From Tillus elongatus (Eukaryota > Arthropoda > Insecta > Coleoptera > Cleridae), in NCBI GenBank assembly GCA_964006375.1, contig OZ023262.1, positions 56,258,366 to 56,322,365 on the forward strand: a stretch of DNA of 64,000 nt, given 5' to 3'. A model generated the notes under the pieces. The model saw only the letters and a list, made by a program, of their open reading frames with translations, was not told the origin of the DNA and searched no databases. The translations under genes and the position numbers were made by a program. Below are positions 28,531 to 42,455 of the stretch, piece after piece (position 1 is the stretch's first letter; each line of letters begins with the position of its first letter).

Positions 28531-29700
28531 CTTTAGGTTTGTTTCATTACACTAGAGAATTCTTTCCGGGGGCTAAGTTCATTGGCCAGTTCTGAGAGTT
28601 AAGTTTTTTCATGGAAAACTGCACATTTTCTTTTCGAAAATGTTATATGTTTGAAGCTCGTCAATTTATTTTCACGAAATTCAACTCATATTAAATTGAC
28701 CCCAAACAGCAGATGCAATGTTCCAAAATACATTTTTGCCGAATAATTGTAATCCAACTTTCTCCAGAATTAAATTTAACAGAATTTGGAAAATGCTGGG
28801 AATTATATTCCTTGTTGTTAGAAAAAGACATTACTGTGCGGTATCAGACTAAATATAATAAACAAGGATGGATATAATACATTGTTTAGTCGTTGTCATT
28901 CGCCTGTGTTTTTTTGTGTGCAAAAACTCGCCAAGCAATTAAATAGAATAGAAACTTATTTTGGTGGAAAATCGCCGTTTAAAATATATGGTTTCCATTT
29001 AAATCATGGTGTACGTGAAGATCCAAACTTCTCGAAGCATATTACAAAAGGCGTTAGAGCAAAACGCAACATAAATCTTTATATGTGAACAAGTTCTGGG
29101 AGATACGTCCCGGGTAAAGTTGTGGAGTTGTACAGAGATTTTCCTTGTTTTATGTTATGTAAGAAAGTTGTAATAACTTCAGCGGGAATTACCACGTTGT
29201 CCTCTGGGACTGGCCACTCTGCAGATATGAAAGCATTAGGGTATTTTATGGTGCTCATCGTCACTACGACATTTTTATTTCTTTGCCGACTTCCATTATT
29301 TCAACTGCTTCCAGCTAGGTTATGTTTATTTTTAATTTTCTTGGTAATAAAACACAAACCTTTTGAGGTGTATGGCTGTGTTGCTGCTTGAACGTGAAAT
29401 TAATTACTATGCTTAGTTAACTTTTAGATTATTTCTTCAATTAAGTAATTCAAGGTTAAAAAAATCGCAACGTATTAAATGCATTATGATAATGATTTTT
29501 CATTAAAAAGAAAACTCAGATGCTGATAATTTTATTTTCCATTACCTTAAAATCTTTATTTGGTCGTAAATGGTATAACCTTCATCAAGTCAACGTGAGT
29601 AACGAATTTTAGCAAAATAACTGTAATATTTTGGAAGATGCAAAAACTTTTCAAGCAAAAGTTCAATCTACCCCTGAAAAACTAAAACAATTGGGCTGGC
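28531..29700. other. Unrecognised stretch
   Basis: No TA array, no repeat shared with the window. Two modest ORFs on the plus strand (28882-29088 and 29122-29391, the latter Leu/Phe-rich near its end) and a minus ORF at 29079-29264 are not recognised; possibly single-copy sequence. Confidence 0.4.
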
Positions 29701-29705
29701 TAATG

Positions 29706-29990
29706 TAGTCATTTTATTTCTGAACGTCACACAGTCTGGTATTGACATACCTAAACATTGAAATGAAAGGCTTCTCCTCCAGACACCAAAATTTATTTTA
29801 GATTTCTCTTACTCCCGACGCGTTTCGACACTCCAAGAGGTCATCTTCAGGGGATAAATCTACAAACATAACAAGAGAGGTCTGTCAGAAAAACATTAGT
29901 TTTTCCGGTAGGCAATTGTGCATGTCAGAGCACAATGATGACAAGGTGATCTTCACAGAAAAGTCAAAGGTTAAAGTCATAAGTCACACA
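29706..29990 (-). mobile_element. PLE-C terminal repeat
   Basis: About 280 bp that reappears inverted at about 34180-34380. Carries a hammerhead on the minus strand, preceded on that strand by a good 3' splice-site-like tract (ctcttgttatgtttgtag). Confidence 0.65.
29814..29853 (-). ncRNA. Hammerhead ribozyme, PLE-C family
   Basis: Minus strand: stem I CCC/GGG, core CUGAAGA, extra U, stem II GACCUC/GAG-U-GUC (6 bp with one bulge, loop UUG), GAAAC, GC, GUC. Core intact. Stem III is ACGCGU, which is self-complementary with no real loop, so a dimeric fold is more likely than a monomeric one. Confidence 0.75.
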
Positions 29991-30344
29991 GTAAAACTTC
30001 AACCAACAGTCAAGTTAAAATCTAAAAAGCTACAGATACAGTAACAACAGTTAAAATATGCTAAGTTAAACATGCAACTATACTAACAAAACTAAAAGCA
30101 TCAGAGCAAATGAAGAGCGCTGAAAGTCACAAAAGACTGCAAAAGTCTAATATCTGAACATTAAGAAAACAAGTCTATTGCAGAAGCACAAAGCAAAGCC
30201 AATCAGCGAAACTGACAGGTTAAACAACACAATAGGCAGGCAAAATCAAGTAAGAAACCTAATGAGAACTGTTAGGGCAAAGAAAACTGTGAAACATTAA
30301 GTGAACAAAAACAAAATGAGCCATACTCACTTGAACAATTCTAA
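29991..30344. other. A-rich sequence next to PLE-C repeat
   Basis: On the minus strand a strong 5' splice-site-like caa|gtgagtat lies near 30330. Together with the acceptor-like tract near 29860 it could bound an intron of a PLE-C transcript (inference). Confidence 0.35.
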
Positions 30345-31726
30345 AAATCTCGGGACGCAGCAAGTGCGTTATGGTAGTGAATTTTCATAAAACTATTTTT
30401 TAATAGCAATAATGTGTGTTTTTTTAAGAAAGCAGGCATCAAATTTGGTTACCAGTATAATCTATATAGTAAAAACAATGTGCCATGTTTCATCAAAATA
30501 ACTTTATTGTTTGAAAATGTAGAAAAATTTCCAAAAGTAAACTTAAAGTGTTCCCGAAAAAACTCGTTTTTTGGTCAACCTTATTGGTTAATAGCAAATT
30601 GAGCTATTCAAAAATTAAGCATTTGATCAAAATTCGCTACCATAACGCACTTACTGCGTTCAGAATTTTTGTTCTTACAAACATGCATTATATTTCGATG
30701 GAAAATGCAAAAATGCAATAACATAAGGCGTGTTTGATTAAAAAAAAAGACAATTTGTATCACCAACGACTTATGGGCCACCCTGTGATTGTAGAAATAA
30801 TTTTTTAAGGTGTAGCTTAAGACACCCTATAATTAATATATACAATTTTTTTCATATCTGGTATAATAACAGATATATTGAGCTTTGTTGATTTTTTTAC
30901 GAAAATTCTACAAAAATTATATACTATTAACGATAAACTCTATAGCTAAGACTACTGCCAAGCGTCAGAGAAAGGGTCTATTTGAAATAAATTTTCTGGA
31001 AACATTTTATTAAAATGAAGGACAATGACGGTTGAAACTAAGACTTCAGGGTTTGTAAAACATTCTTCTTGAGACATTTTATTTCCATAGCCCGTATTAG
31101 ATTCAAGTTCTTTTCCTAAATGTTGCCAATTTTGACGTCTAAATCGCAACTTTGACGTTTTGTGAAAAACCCCAATTTATTTTTGTTTAAATGCCTATAA
31201 CTTTTTTGTCTTTTGACCCACAGAGCTAAATTTTGGTAGGCAACTTGCTTATAATGATATAAACCCGCGTATAAAATGTGGTTGCCCTTACTTTGTTAAT
31301 TTTGGAGATATAAATTTTTTTCGAAAGAAAACACAAAATTTTACGGGAAAACCTCGGCGGATTTTCCTGGATAACGAACATATCCAAGCCACTTGCAAAA
31401 GGAAGGTACTCACCAATTTTGACGTTTAAAATCGCGATTTTGACGTTTTGAGGAGAACCCAAATTTATTTTCCTTTGCATGCCTGTAACTTTTTTGTCAT
31501 TAACCTACGGAGCTAAATTTTGGTAGGTGACTTGCCTCTAATGATATAAACCTGCGTATAAAATTTGATTGCCCGATATAAATTTTTTTCGAAAGAAAAC
31601 ACAAAATTTTCCGGGAAAACCTTGACGGATTCTCCTGGCTAACGAACTTATCCAAGCGACTTGCGAAATGAAGGTATGTGCAAAATTTTGTCAAAATCGG
31701 TCCATTATTTTTTAAGTTATAGGTGT
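30345..31726 (-). repeat. TA-core right block, reverse copy
   Basis: Reverse of the 23.9-kb block: gacgcagcaagtgcgttatg at the left, gggccaccctgtg, gacaccctataatta, then duplicated first-half segments with cttatccaagc at 31.38 and 31.64 kb. Confidence 0.9.
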
Positions 31727-31975
<249 letters not shown>

Positions 31976-32580
31976 TTCTGAGGTAACACATAAAAAACAT
32001 ACAGGCGAATTGAGAACCTCCTCCTTGTTTGAAATCGGTTTAAAAAAAAGCAAATAAAACGTATTTGGGCTTGACCGGGATTTGAACCTGGGAGGTCCCG
32101 CACTCTAAGCGGAAATCATATCTCTAGACCAACGAGTCAGTTGTTGGAAGTTTGTTTTAATGTCGTATTCCAGCGGGCGTTCTAATCATTTTAGTCATAA
32201 TTCATGTTTAATCATTTATTTATATAAAAATTATAAATTATTTTTTATTACCTAGTTATTAAATTAAATACTGAAATCTCGGATAAGTTTTGTTTCCGCG
32301 GAAACACTGTTTCTTTCTCAACAGAATGAATGGTTGGTTGTGATCCACAATCATCATCAATGTAGTCGCAGCCAATTAAATACGCATTATTAAGGATAAC
32401 TCAAAAACTACTAGTCAGATCCTGATCACATTTATATGGGACCACACGAGAAGCACCAGCTTTCAAATAAAAAAAGAATCATCAAAATCGGTTCACCTAG
32501 AAAAAAGTTCTGAGGTAACACACATAAAAAAAAACATACAGGCGAATTGAGAACCTCCTCCTTTTTTTGAAGTCGGTTAA
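31976..32580. repeat. Microsatellite-associated repeat (MINE-like) around a tRNA-like sequence
   Basis: The words gttctgaggtaacacat and gcgaattgagaacctcctcc occur at 31.98-32.03 kb and again at 32.50-32.56 kb as direct repeats, flanking the tRNA-Pro-like pseudogene. Similar words are common in lepidopteran and beetle genomes (recollection). Confidence 0.65.
32067..32138 (-). pseudogene. tRNA-Pro-like pseudogene
   Basis: 72 nt on the minus strand with D-arm words GTTGGTCTAG, anticodon loop TTAGAGT, T-arm GGTTCAAATCC and 3' GCCC. It matches the layout of eukaryotic tRNA-Pro(AGG), but the anticodon position reads AGA and the acceptor stem has at least three mismatches. Most likely a pseudogene or SINE head rather than a working tRNA. 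Confidence 0.7.
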
Positions 32581-33329
32581 AAATGAAGGACAATGACGGT
32601 TGAAACTAGGACTTCAGGGTTTGTAAAACATTCTTCTTAAGACATTTTATTTCCATAGCCCGTATTAGATTCAAGTTCTTTTCCTAAATGTTGCCAATTT
32701 TGACGTTTAAATCGCAACTTTGACGTTTTGTGAAAAACCCCAATTTATTTTTGTTTAAATGCCTATAACTTTTTTGTGTTTTGACCTACAGAGCTAAATT
32801 TTGGTAGGTAACTTGCTTATAATGATATAAACCCGCGTACTAAATGTGATTGCCCTTACTTTGTTAATTTTGGAGCTATAAATTTTTTTCGAAAGAAAAC
32901 ACAAAATTTTCCGGGAAAACCTCGTCGGATTTTCCTGGATAACGAACATATCCAAGCCACTTACAAAAGGAAGGTACTCACCAATTTTGACGTTTAAAAT
33001 CGCGATTTTGACGTTTTGAGGAGAACCCAAATTTATTTTTCTTTGAATGCCTGTAACTTTTTTGTCATTCAACCTACGGAGCTAAATTTTGGTAGGTGAC
33101 TTGCCTCTAATGATATAAACCCTCGTATGAAATTTGGTTGCCCTTACTTTGTTAATTTTGGAGATATAAATTTTTTTTGATTTTTTTCGAAAGAAAACAC
33201 AAAATTTTCCGGGAAAACCTCGGCGTATTTTCCTGGTTAACGAACTTATCCAAGCGACTTGCAAAAGGAAGGTATGTGCCAAATTTTATCAAAATCGGTC
33301 CATTATTTTTTAAGTTATAGGTGTGACAC

Positions 33330-33332
<3 letters not shown>
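32581..33332 (-). repeat. TA-core right block, reverse copy
   Basis: Close duplicate of 31.0-31.73 kb, including the internal duplication. Confidence 0.9.

Positions 33333-33421
<89 letters not shown>
33333..33421. repeat. (TA)n microsatellite
   Basis: Core of the surrounding TA-core copy. Confidence 0.98.
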
Positions 33422-33423
<2 letters not shown>

Positions 33424-33560
33424 ATATAAAGTCTGAAACTGACCTCGGATTTGGGTTCCGGGGGTCCTAAATAGCGCTCATTTAAAGAAATTTTTTCAAA
33501 ATTCGAAAGTCGAGATCTCCTCATTAGTGAATTTTTTTTTAAGAAAATTCACTAAAAATT
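33422..33560 (-). repeat. TA-core left block
   Basis: Same layout as 31839-31975, with terminal hairpin. Confidence 0.9.
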
Positions 33561-33894
33561 GAACTCTAAACTATACAGGAAGGTTCAACAGGTCACAACT
33601 TCATCCATTGTGCTAGGGGCCCTGCAAAACTACATCTGCATATTGCCAGATAACTGTCTTCAAAAACAAAAATCAATGGAAAAGATCGGCGATTTTTAAC
33701 AACCATGATGAGGGGCGGCCATTATGTGAACTTGAAACGGGCAGGGTGCACCGGCGTAGGTGCGGAAAGAAGTGTCAGAAGCGAAACATGTTAATGACAA
33801 AAGAGTAAGAAATGGAAGGGGAGCCATAGAGCAGCCATCTTCAAATCATAATGTTCATGGTCATGTAGAAAAACCATAGAGTTCAGCAGCAGTG

Positions 33895-34230
33895 TTACAC
33901 CAATTGGCTATAGAATGAAGGAAAGTTAGTTACATCCGTGTTAGACAGGTTCAAAACATCACTGGCTTGGCACTTGGAATGTTTGAAAATCTCAATTTCC
34001 TCTAAGACGAATTGTTCTACGCCAAAACTTGAAGGGTGCAAGATTTCAGCATCTGTATTTTTGCTGAAGTAGTGGCAAATCTCCTTCAAATGGCAACCAA
34101 AGACTGACGTGTCATTGTTAAGCTGGTTTCTACTTCTAAGGTGTTCTGTGACTCTGGTGCCCAAAGATCTTCCGGCACCAGACTTTTTTGTGAAGATCAC
34201 CTTGTCATCATTTTGCTCTGACATGCACAA
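33895..34230 (-). pseudogene. GIY-YIG endonuclease C-terminal fragment (PLE-C)
   Basis: The frame opens in terminal-repeat sequence, then gives GRSLGTRVTEHLRSR (the Arg/His helix of GIY-YIG nucleases), GCHLKEICHYF and VEQFVLEEIEIFKH with a candidate catalytic Glu. The GIY and YIG strands are absent, replaced by repeat sequence, so the domain is cut. Assignment to Penelope-like elements rests on this motif spacing and on the adjacent hammerhead repeat. Confidence 0.6.
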
Positions 34231-34292
34231 TTGCCTACCGGAAAAACGAATGTTTTTCTGACAGACCTCTCTTGTTATGTTTGTAGATTTAT

Positions 34293-34332
34293 CCCCTGAA
34301 AATTACCTCTTGGAGTGTCGAAACGCGTCGGG
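34293..34332 (+). ncRNA. Decayed hammerhead, PLE-C family
   Basis: Copy of 29814-29853 with core CUGAAAA (G8 to A) and a weakened stem II (UAC replacing GAC). C3 is unchanged, so the 3-8 pair is lost. Probably inactive. Confidence 0.65.
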
Positions 34333-34612
34333 AGTAAGAGACATCTAAAATTTTCTTTTCAATGTTTAAGAATGTAGTCATGGCTTTTAAATGTGTTCTG
34401 TATGGCCTTTTAGATGTGATATGTCTCCGAGCCTGTGAGATGTCACACATTCTCCTTTTTGCGTTTCTAACATTTTTTTAAATGTTCAGTTTTTGGCACC
34501 TGAAGAAGCACCATGCTAACTGCAAAATTTAGAGCATGTTTTAGCAAAGGACTTGCATGATTCCTTGCCCAAATTTTAGAGGTCGATAACTTTTATTGAG
34601 ATTCTGAGTGAT

Positions 34613-34614
<2 letters not shown>

Positions 34615-34678
<64 letters not shown>
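34615..34678. repeat. (TA)n microsatellite
   Basis: Mariner M3 starts at its last TA. Confidence 0.98.
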
Positions 34679-34681
<3 letters not shown>

Positions 34682-35474
34682 GGTGATCCACTTCGCGGAA
34701 AAAGTCCAGTTTTCCATATTAAACTCAGTTTTATCAAAAAAGTTTCAACTGAAAGTTGTTGCTATCAATCAGCTGCATAATTCAAAAATCTTTTAATTTA
34801 TACAGGGTGTGGTAATTTTCTCCGTGGCACACCAAACTTACCTTTTTTTTTAATATTTTATATCATTTTAAAGAAGATGGTATCGCGGCAAGCAAATTGA
34901 TATCCCACATGATGGGTCTAGGCCCAACCGTTTCAAAGCTATTCATTTGTTTATTAAAAATATTGGTCTAGTTTGGTGCGTAAATACTTCGATTCTGAAC
35001 AATGTTTTGGCTGCGTATTTACTGAAGTTAATTGCATACCCTCACTATAAGAAAATGCAACTTGGTAATTCCTAATGTAACCTGCCTATACAGAGTGTTA
35101 ATTTTCGCAAAACACACATTTTCTCCAAAATTTCAGATGAAACTTCCTGTATATTAGAACGTTATTATATGCGCATTGTCATGGCCTTTTTAGCATTACT
35201 ACGTTTGAAGACATTATTTTTAACGGTTTTAAAGATATTAAGGCTTAATTACGGAATTAGCTATTTTTATATAAATTCACGTGAATACTTTACGTTAATA
35301 TGTAACACGCCGTATTTTATATCATTTTCAAATAGTTTACGTGATATCCTTAATTGATCCTGCATAAAAAAAGTGTGTGTGATGTAAGAGCAAAACATTT
35401 AATGCATATATTAACAAGGTTTAAATCAACAAGAACAACACTAAATCGAAATTCACAAAATAAACAACAAAAAT

Positions 35475-36560
35475 TCAACGCAGGAAATGTTCAAGTTGGA
35501 AGCCGTGATTATCGATACAAATTTGTAATCTCTGTCTTAAATTGTTTTGCACCTTCAACAAAGTTGCTTCGCGTACAGAATTGAAAGTATCTGAAATCCT
35601 TACGTGCATGTCCTCCTTGGTTGTTGGTGGAGTCGCATACACTTTACCTTTAATGTCACCCCACAAAAAAGAATCTATTTTGGAAAGATCAAGATCTTGC
35701 TGGCCAAAGGATTGGTACACCTCGACCTATCGATCGTTCTTCAAAATTATGGTTCAAAAATGCACTAACTGCTCCTGTTGAATGTGGAGGCGCTCCATCG
35801 TGTTGATAGCGCATTTCACCCCGGAGTTGTAGAGGAATTTCTTGTAACAGCTCTGGTAGATCATTGTTCAAGAAATTTAGATAACGCTCACCAGTGAGAG
35901 TCCCATCCAGAAAATACGGTCCGATTAAATACGGACCCAAAATTCCAGCCCACACATTTATGGACCACCTATGCTGACCATCCACTGGCCACGAACAATG
36001 TGGATTTATATCAGCATAATAATGCAAATTGTGCATGTTAATTCCTCTACAGTTTGAAAAATTTGCGTCATCTGTAAATAGCACTTTGCAAAAAATCCTG
36101 GTTCCTGGTTGTCCTTCTGTAGAGTCCAAATACAAAAATTCAATCTTTGCTGCTTATCGCTTGCAGACAGCTCTTGACCTTTTATAACATGATATGGGTG
36201 ATATTTGTTTTCTTTAAAACATCTTTGGACAGAAGTTTTACTGATATTTAAATTCGAAGCTAATTGTCGCTGGCTGATATGTGGATTTTTAATGACTGAG
36301 GCTATGGTGTTTAGAGACGTACCTTCATTTAGAACAGTTTTGTTTCTTACAAGAGCTCGATACTGTACACTGCCGTATGCATCAAAACGAGTTTTAACCA
36401 ATCTAAATGCTTTCAACTGAGGTTGTTGTCGATTACGTTATTTCTGTCTATATATTCTCTTTACCGATGCAAAATTTCCATCACTTTCAGCAATCACGTA
36501 CAGCATTGACATAAGTTCTTCAGTGGCGTCTCCTGACCAAAATGTTCGGGTGTGCGGTAA
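35475..36560 (-). pseudogene. Mariner transposase (M3)
   Basis: From the 5' side: MLYVIAESDGNFASVKRIY (DUF4817-like start), a stop, HISQRQLASNLNISKTSVQR and FKENKYHPYHV, LFTDDANFSNCRGI (first Asp), YYADINPHC, INVWAGILG, RYQHDGAPPHST (second Asp), a rearranged ILWPARSQDLDLSKIDSFLWG (third Asp kept, Pro lost), and a C-terminus ending FQLEHFLR. At least one stop and two frameshifts (near 36075 and 35700). The start may extend upstream into sequence separated by the 36.6-kb (TA)n array. Confidence 0.85.
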
Positions 36561-36603
36561 CGAGTTGCTGTTAGTGGTGGTTTTAAAAATTATTAACACT
36601 AAA

Positions 36604-36608
<5 letters not shown>

Positions 36609-36678
<70 letters not shown>
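36609..36678. repeat. (TA)n microsatellite
   Basis: Inside M3, upstream of its transposase. Confidence 0.98.
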
Positions 36679-36680
<2 letters not shown>

Positions 36681-36894
36681 GACATATATGGGAATGATAC
36701 GTAGATAAATAAATAAATTTCCCACTGCAACACTAACAAATTAAAAAGTCACTTAAAACTTTAAAACACGAAAAGAACATGGAATTATTATCAAGCTCTT
36801 CTCTTCACACAAATTTGTGTTAGCGTTAGCACTGTCCGGAACGGGGTGAAAACTGTAAACATTAAAAGTAGTTCAATGTTAATATGGTACTAAA

Positions 36895-37246
36895 TAATAA
36901 AATGTGTAAAAATCCTGGATGCAGCAAGTGCGTTATGGTAGTGAATTTTCATAGAAATGGTCTGGCACAAAATATTTTATTATAACTTTTTATCTTGCAA
37001 CATACAAATCTAAATTTTGGTGTATAGTTTAATTTTTATATCGTAAACCTACCTACCAAATTTGGTTATCTTATCTTTTTTATTTTTTGAGATACAAATT
37101 TTTTTCGAATAAAAACTCAAAATTTTCCCGGAAAACCTCGTCCGATTTTCCTCACTAACGAAATTATCCAATACATTTACAGAAGGAAGGTACATGCCAA
37201 ATTTTATCAAAATCGGCCGATTATATTTTGAGTTATCGGTGTGATA

Positions 37247-37325
<79 letters not shown>

Positions 37326-37740
37326 TATAGTTTATTGTTATATAAATAGTACAAAGCATCTTACAAATAAGTCTAAACTTGTGACTGCAAATGATGCAAT
37401 TTTGACTAAATTTTAATCTAAATGTCAACTGTTCTAAAGTTCTGTCATCTGATTTCTAATCTCCAAAATTACCTCACCTCATTATGTACCATTACAATTT
37501 CTAGAAATATGGATGGTACTTGAAATCAGTTTCTTCATTTTAATCAAAAATTTCTATATTTTAAAACTTGACTCAAATTAAATTCTTATATATAAAAATT
37601 GAAACTGACCCCGGATATGGGTTCTAGGGGTCCTAGTTCGCGCTCATTTGCAAACAATTTTTCAAAATTCAAAAGTCGAGATCTCCCCATTAGTGAATTT
37701 TTTCTACGAAAATTTACTAAAATGTATTATAGTCTTTGAT
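36895..37740 (-). repeat. TA-core repeat nested in M3
   Basis: Partial right block 36895-37247, (TA)n 37248-37322, non-matching sequence to about 37590, left block 37590-37740. Confidence 0.75.
37248..37322. repeat. (TA)n microsatellite
   Basis: Core of the nested copy. Confidence 0.98.
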
Positions 37741-38399
37741 TCTAGAATACTGTGGTCCAGGCAAGCGCAGTTGTAAATAATGCTATCACAACGTTTGTTA
37801 AACCGGCGTTCCATTCATTTGTCTTGAGCGGTATTTTTACCGCTCACTGCAGTGTTAAAACGAATGGTATTTCCTTACTATTTTAAACACATGGGTGGGG
37901 GACTGTATTGTATACCAATACAGCTCTGTCGAGTGAAGTTGTTCGGAAATAACAACGCACACCTAACCCGAATTCATTCCCAGTTGCTATTGACCTACTC
38001 ATATTTTCTGAATGAAGACGTGGTGCCGACTTCATTCCAAGTCACTATTAACCGACTATTTATGAAATCAAATAAGTAAATTAAATCGATTGTCATAACA
38101 TATGTAGTGTATTAAGACTAAGGGAAAAAGAAATAAAACATATTTAACTGTGCACATTTTAATTATATTTTAGGGTGTGCGGCGCACACCTAGCTCACTA
38201 GGAGAAATCGCCACTGAAGTTCTTCAGTAAAAAACATGCTGATATCAAGAAAAAAGCGGGTAACTAAGAAAGCTACCTGTCAATACTTTGGTTAATTTTT
38301 CAAATGTCAAATGACGTTGTCAAAGCGGCCCTTAAATTTTGAGATAAGTTTCATAAATATTGGAAAATTATAAGTTTTCTAATTAATGCTTTATATCTT
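37741..38399. other. Unrecognised interior of M3
   Basis: No coding content recognised. Contains a short palindrome (gtgtgcggcgcacac) near 38.18 kb. Confidence 0.4.
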
Positions 38400-38956
38400 T
38401 GAAACCTTTGAAAATAATGTCATCAAACGTGATATTTCTGATAAGGCCATGAAAATACGCATCTACTACCGTTCTAATATACAGGCGTTCCAGTTGAAAT
38501 TTTCGAGAAAATTTAAGTTTTGCGAAATTTAACACTCTGTATAGGCACGTTACATTAAGAATTACCATGTTGCATTTTCTTATAGTGAGGAGTGTATAAA
38601 ATTAACTCCAGTGAATATGCAGCCCAAACATTGTGCAGAATCGAAGTATTTACGCACCAAACTAGACCAATATTTTTAATAAACAAATGAATAGCTCTGA
38701 AACGGTTGGGCCTAGACCCATCAGGTGGGATATCAAATTGCTTGCCGCGATACCATCTTTTTAAAAATGATATAAAATACAGGGTGTTCTATTTAAAAAA
38801 AAGGTTTGGTCTGCCACGGAGAAAATGAACACCAGTGTAAATTAAAACAATTTTCAATTACGCAGCTGATTGATAGGAAGAACTTTCAGTTGAAACTTTT
38901 TTTATAAAACTGAGTTTAATGTGGAAAACTGGGCTTTTTCCGCGAAGTGGTCCAGC

Positions 38957-39600
<644 letters not shown>

Positions 39601-40361
39601 AATGTTACTGTTAAGTTTAATAAAAAGTCTGGATGCAGCATGTGTGTTATGGAAGTGAATTTTCATAAAAATGTTTTTAATAGCAAATATGTCTCTTTAA
39701 TGCAAGCAGGCATCCATTTGGTCACCGGTATAAGCTATTTCGTAGAAACAATGTACCAGATTTTATCAAAATAACTTATTGTTTGAAAGTGTAAAAAATT
39801 TTCCCGAAAATAACCTTAAAATGTTTCCGAGAAAATTCGTTTCCTAGCCAACGAACCTAAGGTTAATGGCAAAATGAGTTATTGAAATTTGAGGGCTTTA
39901 ATGAAAATTCGCTACCAAAACGCACTTACTGGGGCCTAGATTTTTTTCTTACAAACATGCATCATATTTCAATATGCAGAAATGCAATAATATAAAGGAT
40001 GTTCGGAAAAAAAATTGCAGGTATCACCAACAACTTATGGGCCCTCCTGTGATTGTCAAAATAGTTTTATAAGATGCAGCTCAAGATATCCTAAAATTAA
40101 CGTACCTATACAATTTTTCTGGTACCTTGTGTAACAATTATATTAAGCTTTACCGTATAAATGAGTCAGCCTGTATATATGTAAACAGATCAAAACTGGA
40201 AGTAAACCCGGATATGGATTCCATGGTTTTAGTGAATTTTTATTTTTAAAAAAATCACTAATAGAGAGGTATCGATTGTGAGACTTTGCAAAATTTTTTT
40301 CAAATGAGCGCGAACTAGGACCCCTAGAACCCATTTCCGGGGTTAGTTTCAATTTTTATAT

Positions 40362-40364
<3 letters not shown>
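39601..40364. repeat. TA-core fragments, mixed orientation
   Basis: Reverse right-block second half (ggatgcagcatgtgtgttat and gggccctcctgtg) to 40.14 kb, a mariner-like end, then left-block pieces in both orientations to the array. Confidence 0.7.

Positions 40365-40439
<75 letters not shown>
40365..40439. repeat. (TA)n microsatellite
   Basis: Core of a TA-core copy. Confidence 0.98.
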
Positions 40440-40443
<4 letters not shown>

Positions 40444-41180
40444 CTGTCTGATAACACAAAAAATAAGGAACCGATTTCAATGAAACTCAGCAAGTGCCTT
40501 TCTTTTATTAATGGCTTGAATTAGCTCGTTAGCCAGGAAAATCGGACGGGGTTTTCCGGAAAAATTTTGAGTTTTCTTTCGAAATAATTTTTTTCTCAGA
40601 AAATAAAAAAACTGTTTAAATGAAATTTACTATATATGTTGCCTTAGGAGAGAAATTACTAAGTACCAAAATTCAACTTTCTAAGTTTATAGAAAATTGA
40701 GTTATTCAAATTTTAAGTTTTATTGCGAAAAATTTTTTTTCTCCAAAAATTACAAAGTTATTTTAATGAAATTTGGTGGATATCTTGCCCTAGAAAAGAC
40801 CTTACTATATACCAAAATTTAACTTTCTAAGTTAATAGAAAACTAAGTTATTCAAATTGAAGCATTAAAAAAAATTCACTACCATAACGCACTTGCTGCG
40901 CCCTTTTTTTAGTTTTCATTTGTAGAAATCTTTTTAAAATTCAAAAGTCGCGGTCTCCTCATTAACAAAATTTTTGGTTGTATCACACTCTTGCGACATT
41001 TTCTTTATATAACACGTATTCGTTTCAGGTTCTTTGCCTAAATGTTCCCAATTTTGACCTTTCAAATCACGACTCTGACGTTCTGAGGAAAAACCCAAAT
41101 TTTTTTCTTTAAATGATTATAACTTTTTGTATTTTAATTTACAGACCTAAATTTTGGTACGTGGTTCAAGTTCAAGTTCA
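40440..41180 (+). repeat. Divergent TA-core right block
   Basis: Begins tgtatctgtctgataacaca; shared words are more mutated than elsewhere; contains ataacgcacttgctgcg near 40.89 kb and reverse pieces beyond it. Confidence 0.65.
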
Positions 41181-41759
41181 CAATTGAATTGGAAAAATAT
41201 ATTATGTAAAATATGGTATAGGTAAATTGTTTTTGTATTTTGTTTGAGCAGTAAACAATAGAAATGTTTAATTATTGTGGAAATGTTTTGTTTCTATTAT
41301 TAATTTAAAACATCGTTGGACTCCAGGTATTGTTCAATATCATTTAAATGTGAAATATGAATTATTGTTTTAAGTTTAAATTTCCCTTTGAAAGATTATA
41401 AATCAAATGTTTAATTATATTTTAAAATTTATCAGCCTGGGTTTTGCGATTGATTGCGAAAAAATGTATTAAACGACAAGACAAATTTGAGCGTTTTAAA
41501 ATATATTCTGATCTACCATTATTGTCAATTTTTCAAAATATATTTGTCGAAAAAAAATAACAGAATAAAATTTATTTACAAATATGCCTAAATGTATTTA
41601 TTGTTGTCTATCAGTGACTTCTGCTTCTGAATATTTTATATGAGCAACATAACATACGTCTTTCAAATATTTAAGTAATATCTATTTTATACATTATATT
41701 ATAATTATTGTTAATAATTATTATTAATCGACATTTCATTCATTTTGAATTTTTTGTAG
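41181..41759. other. Very AT-rich stretch
   Basis: Nothing recognised. Confidence 0.4.
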
Positions 41760-41875
41760 AAAAAATTCACTGTTGGGGAGATCCCGAGTTTTCAATTTAG
41801 AAAAAATTTATTAAATTGAGCGCGAACTAGGGCCGCTAGAAGCCACACCCGGAGTCAGTTTCAATTTTTATATGC
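41760..41875 (+). repeat. TA-core left block
   Basis: agaaaaaattcactgttggg to tcagtttcaatttttatatg. Confidence 0.8.
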
Positions 41876-42061
<186 letters not shown>

Positions 42062-42455
42062 CCGAATATCTCTGTTATTAATGACCCATTTTTTTTAGAT
42101 TTTTGTAATGACGAATGGTCACAAATAAGCCTTTTTTATAATACTTTCACTTTTTTCTCACTTCCGGTTTAAAGGAAATGACTCCAACTTAAATTTTTTT
42201 AATGAGACACCTTATATTATTTGCCAATTTCGGATGCAGGATAAGAAACAACGTTCTGAAACAGCAACATGTTTTTTGTAATTGATAAGATAACACCACA
42301 AAAAATGAATAGATTGTAACGTAAAATCAAGATCTGCATACCTATTTAAATATACTGGTGTCAATAAAGCAGACAATTTGGGTGCTGCATTGACATTGTC
42401 ACCTGTCAATTGTGGTCGTTGTTTTGCTTTTTCTTGTGCAATTAAACATTTTAAA

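Larger units (their letters stand above)
33561..34380 (-). mobile_element. PLE-C remnant
   Basis: Minus-strand Penelope-like piece: terminal repeat (34180-34380, shared inverted with 29.7-29.99 kb), a GIY-YIG fragment and a 3' region of about 0.33 kb. The hammerhead here is antisense to the endonuclease frame, unlike in PLE-A/B, so the upstream repeat is inverted relative to the ORF. Confidence 0.65.

Noticed and set aside
29079..29391. Opposed ORFs at 29.1-29.4 kb as host exons
   Set aside because: No family recognised on either strand and no splice signals that would define an exon.
34501..34545. Another hammerhead (cctgaagaagcac...)
   Set aside because: The CUGAAGA box is present, but no GAAAC follows a closable stem II.
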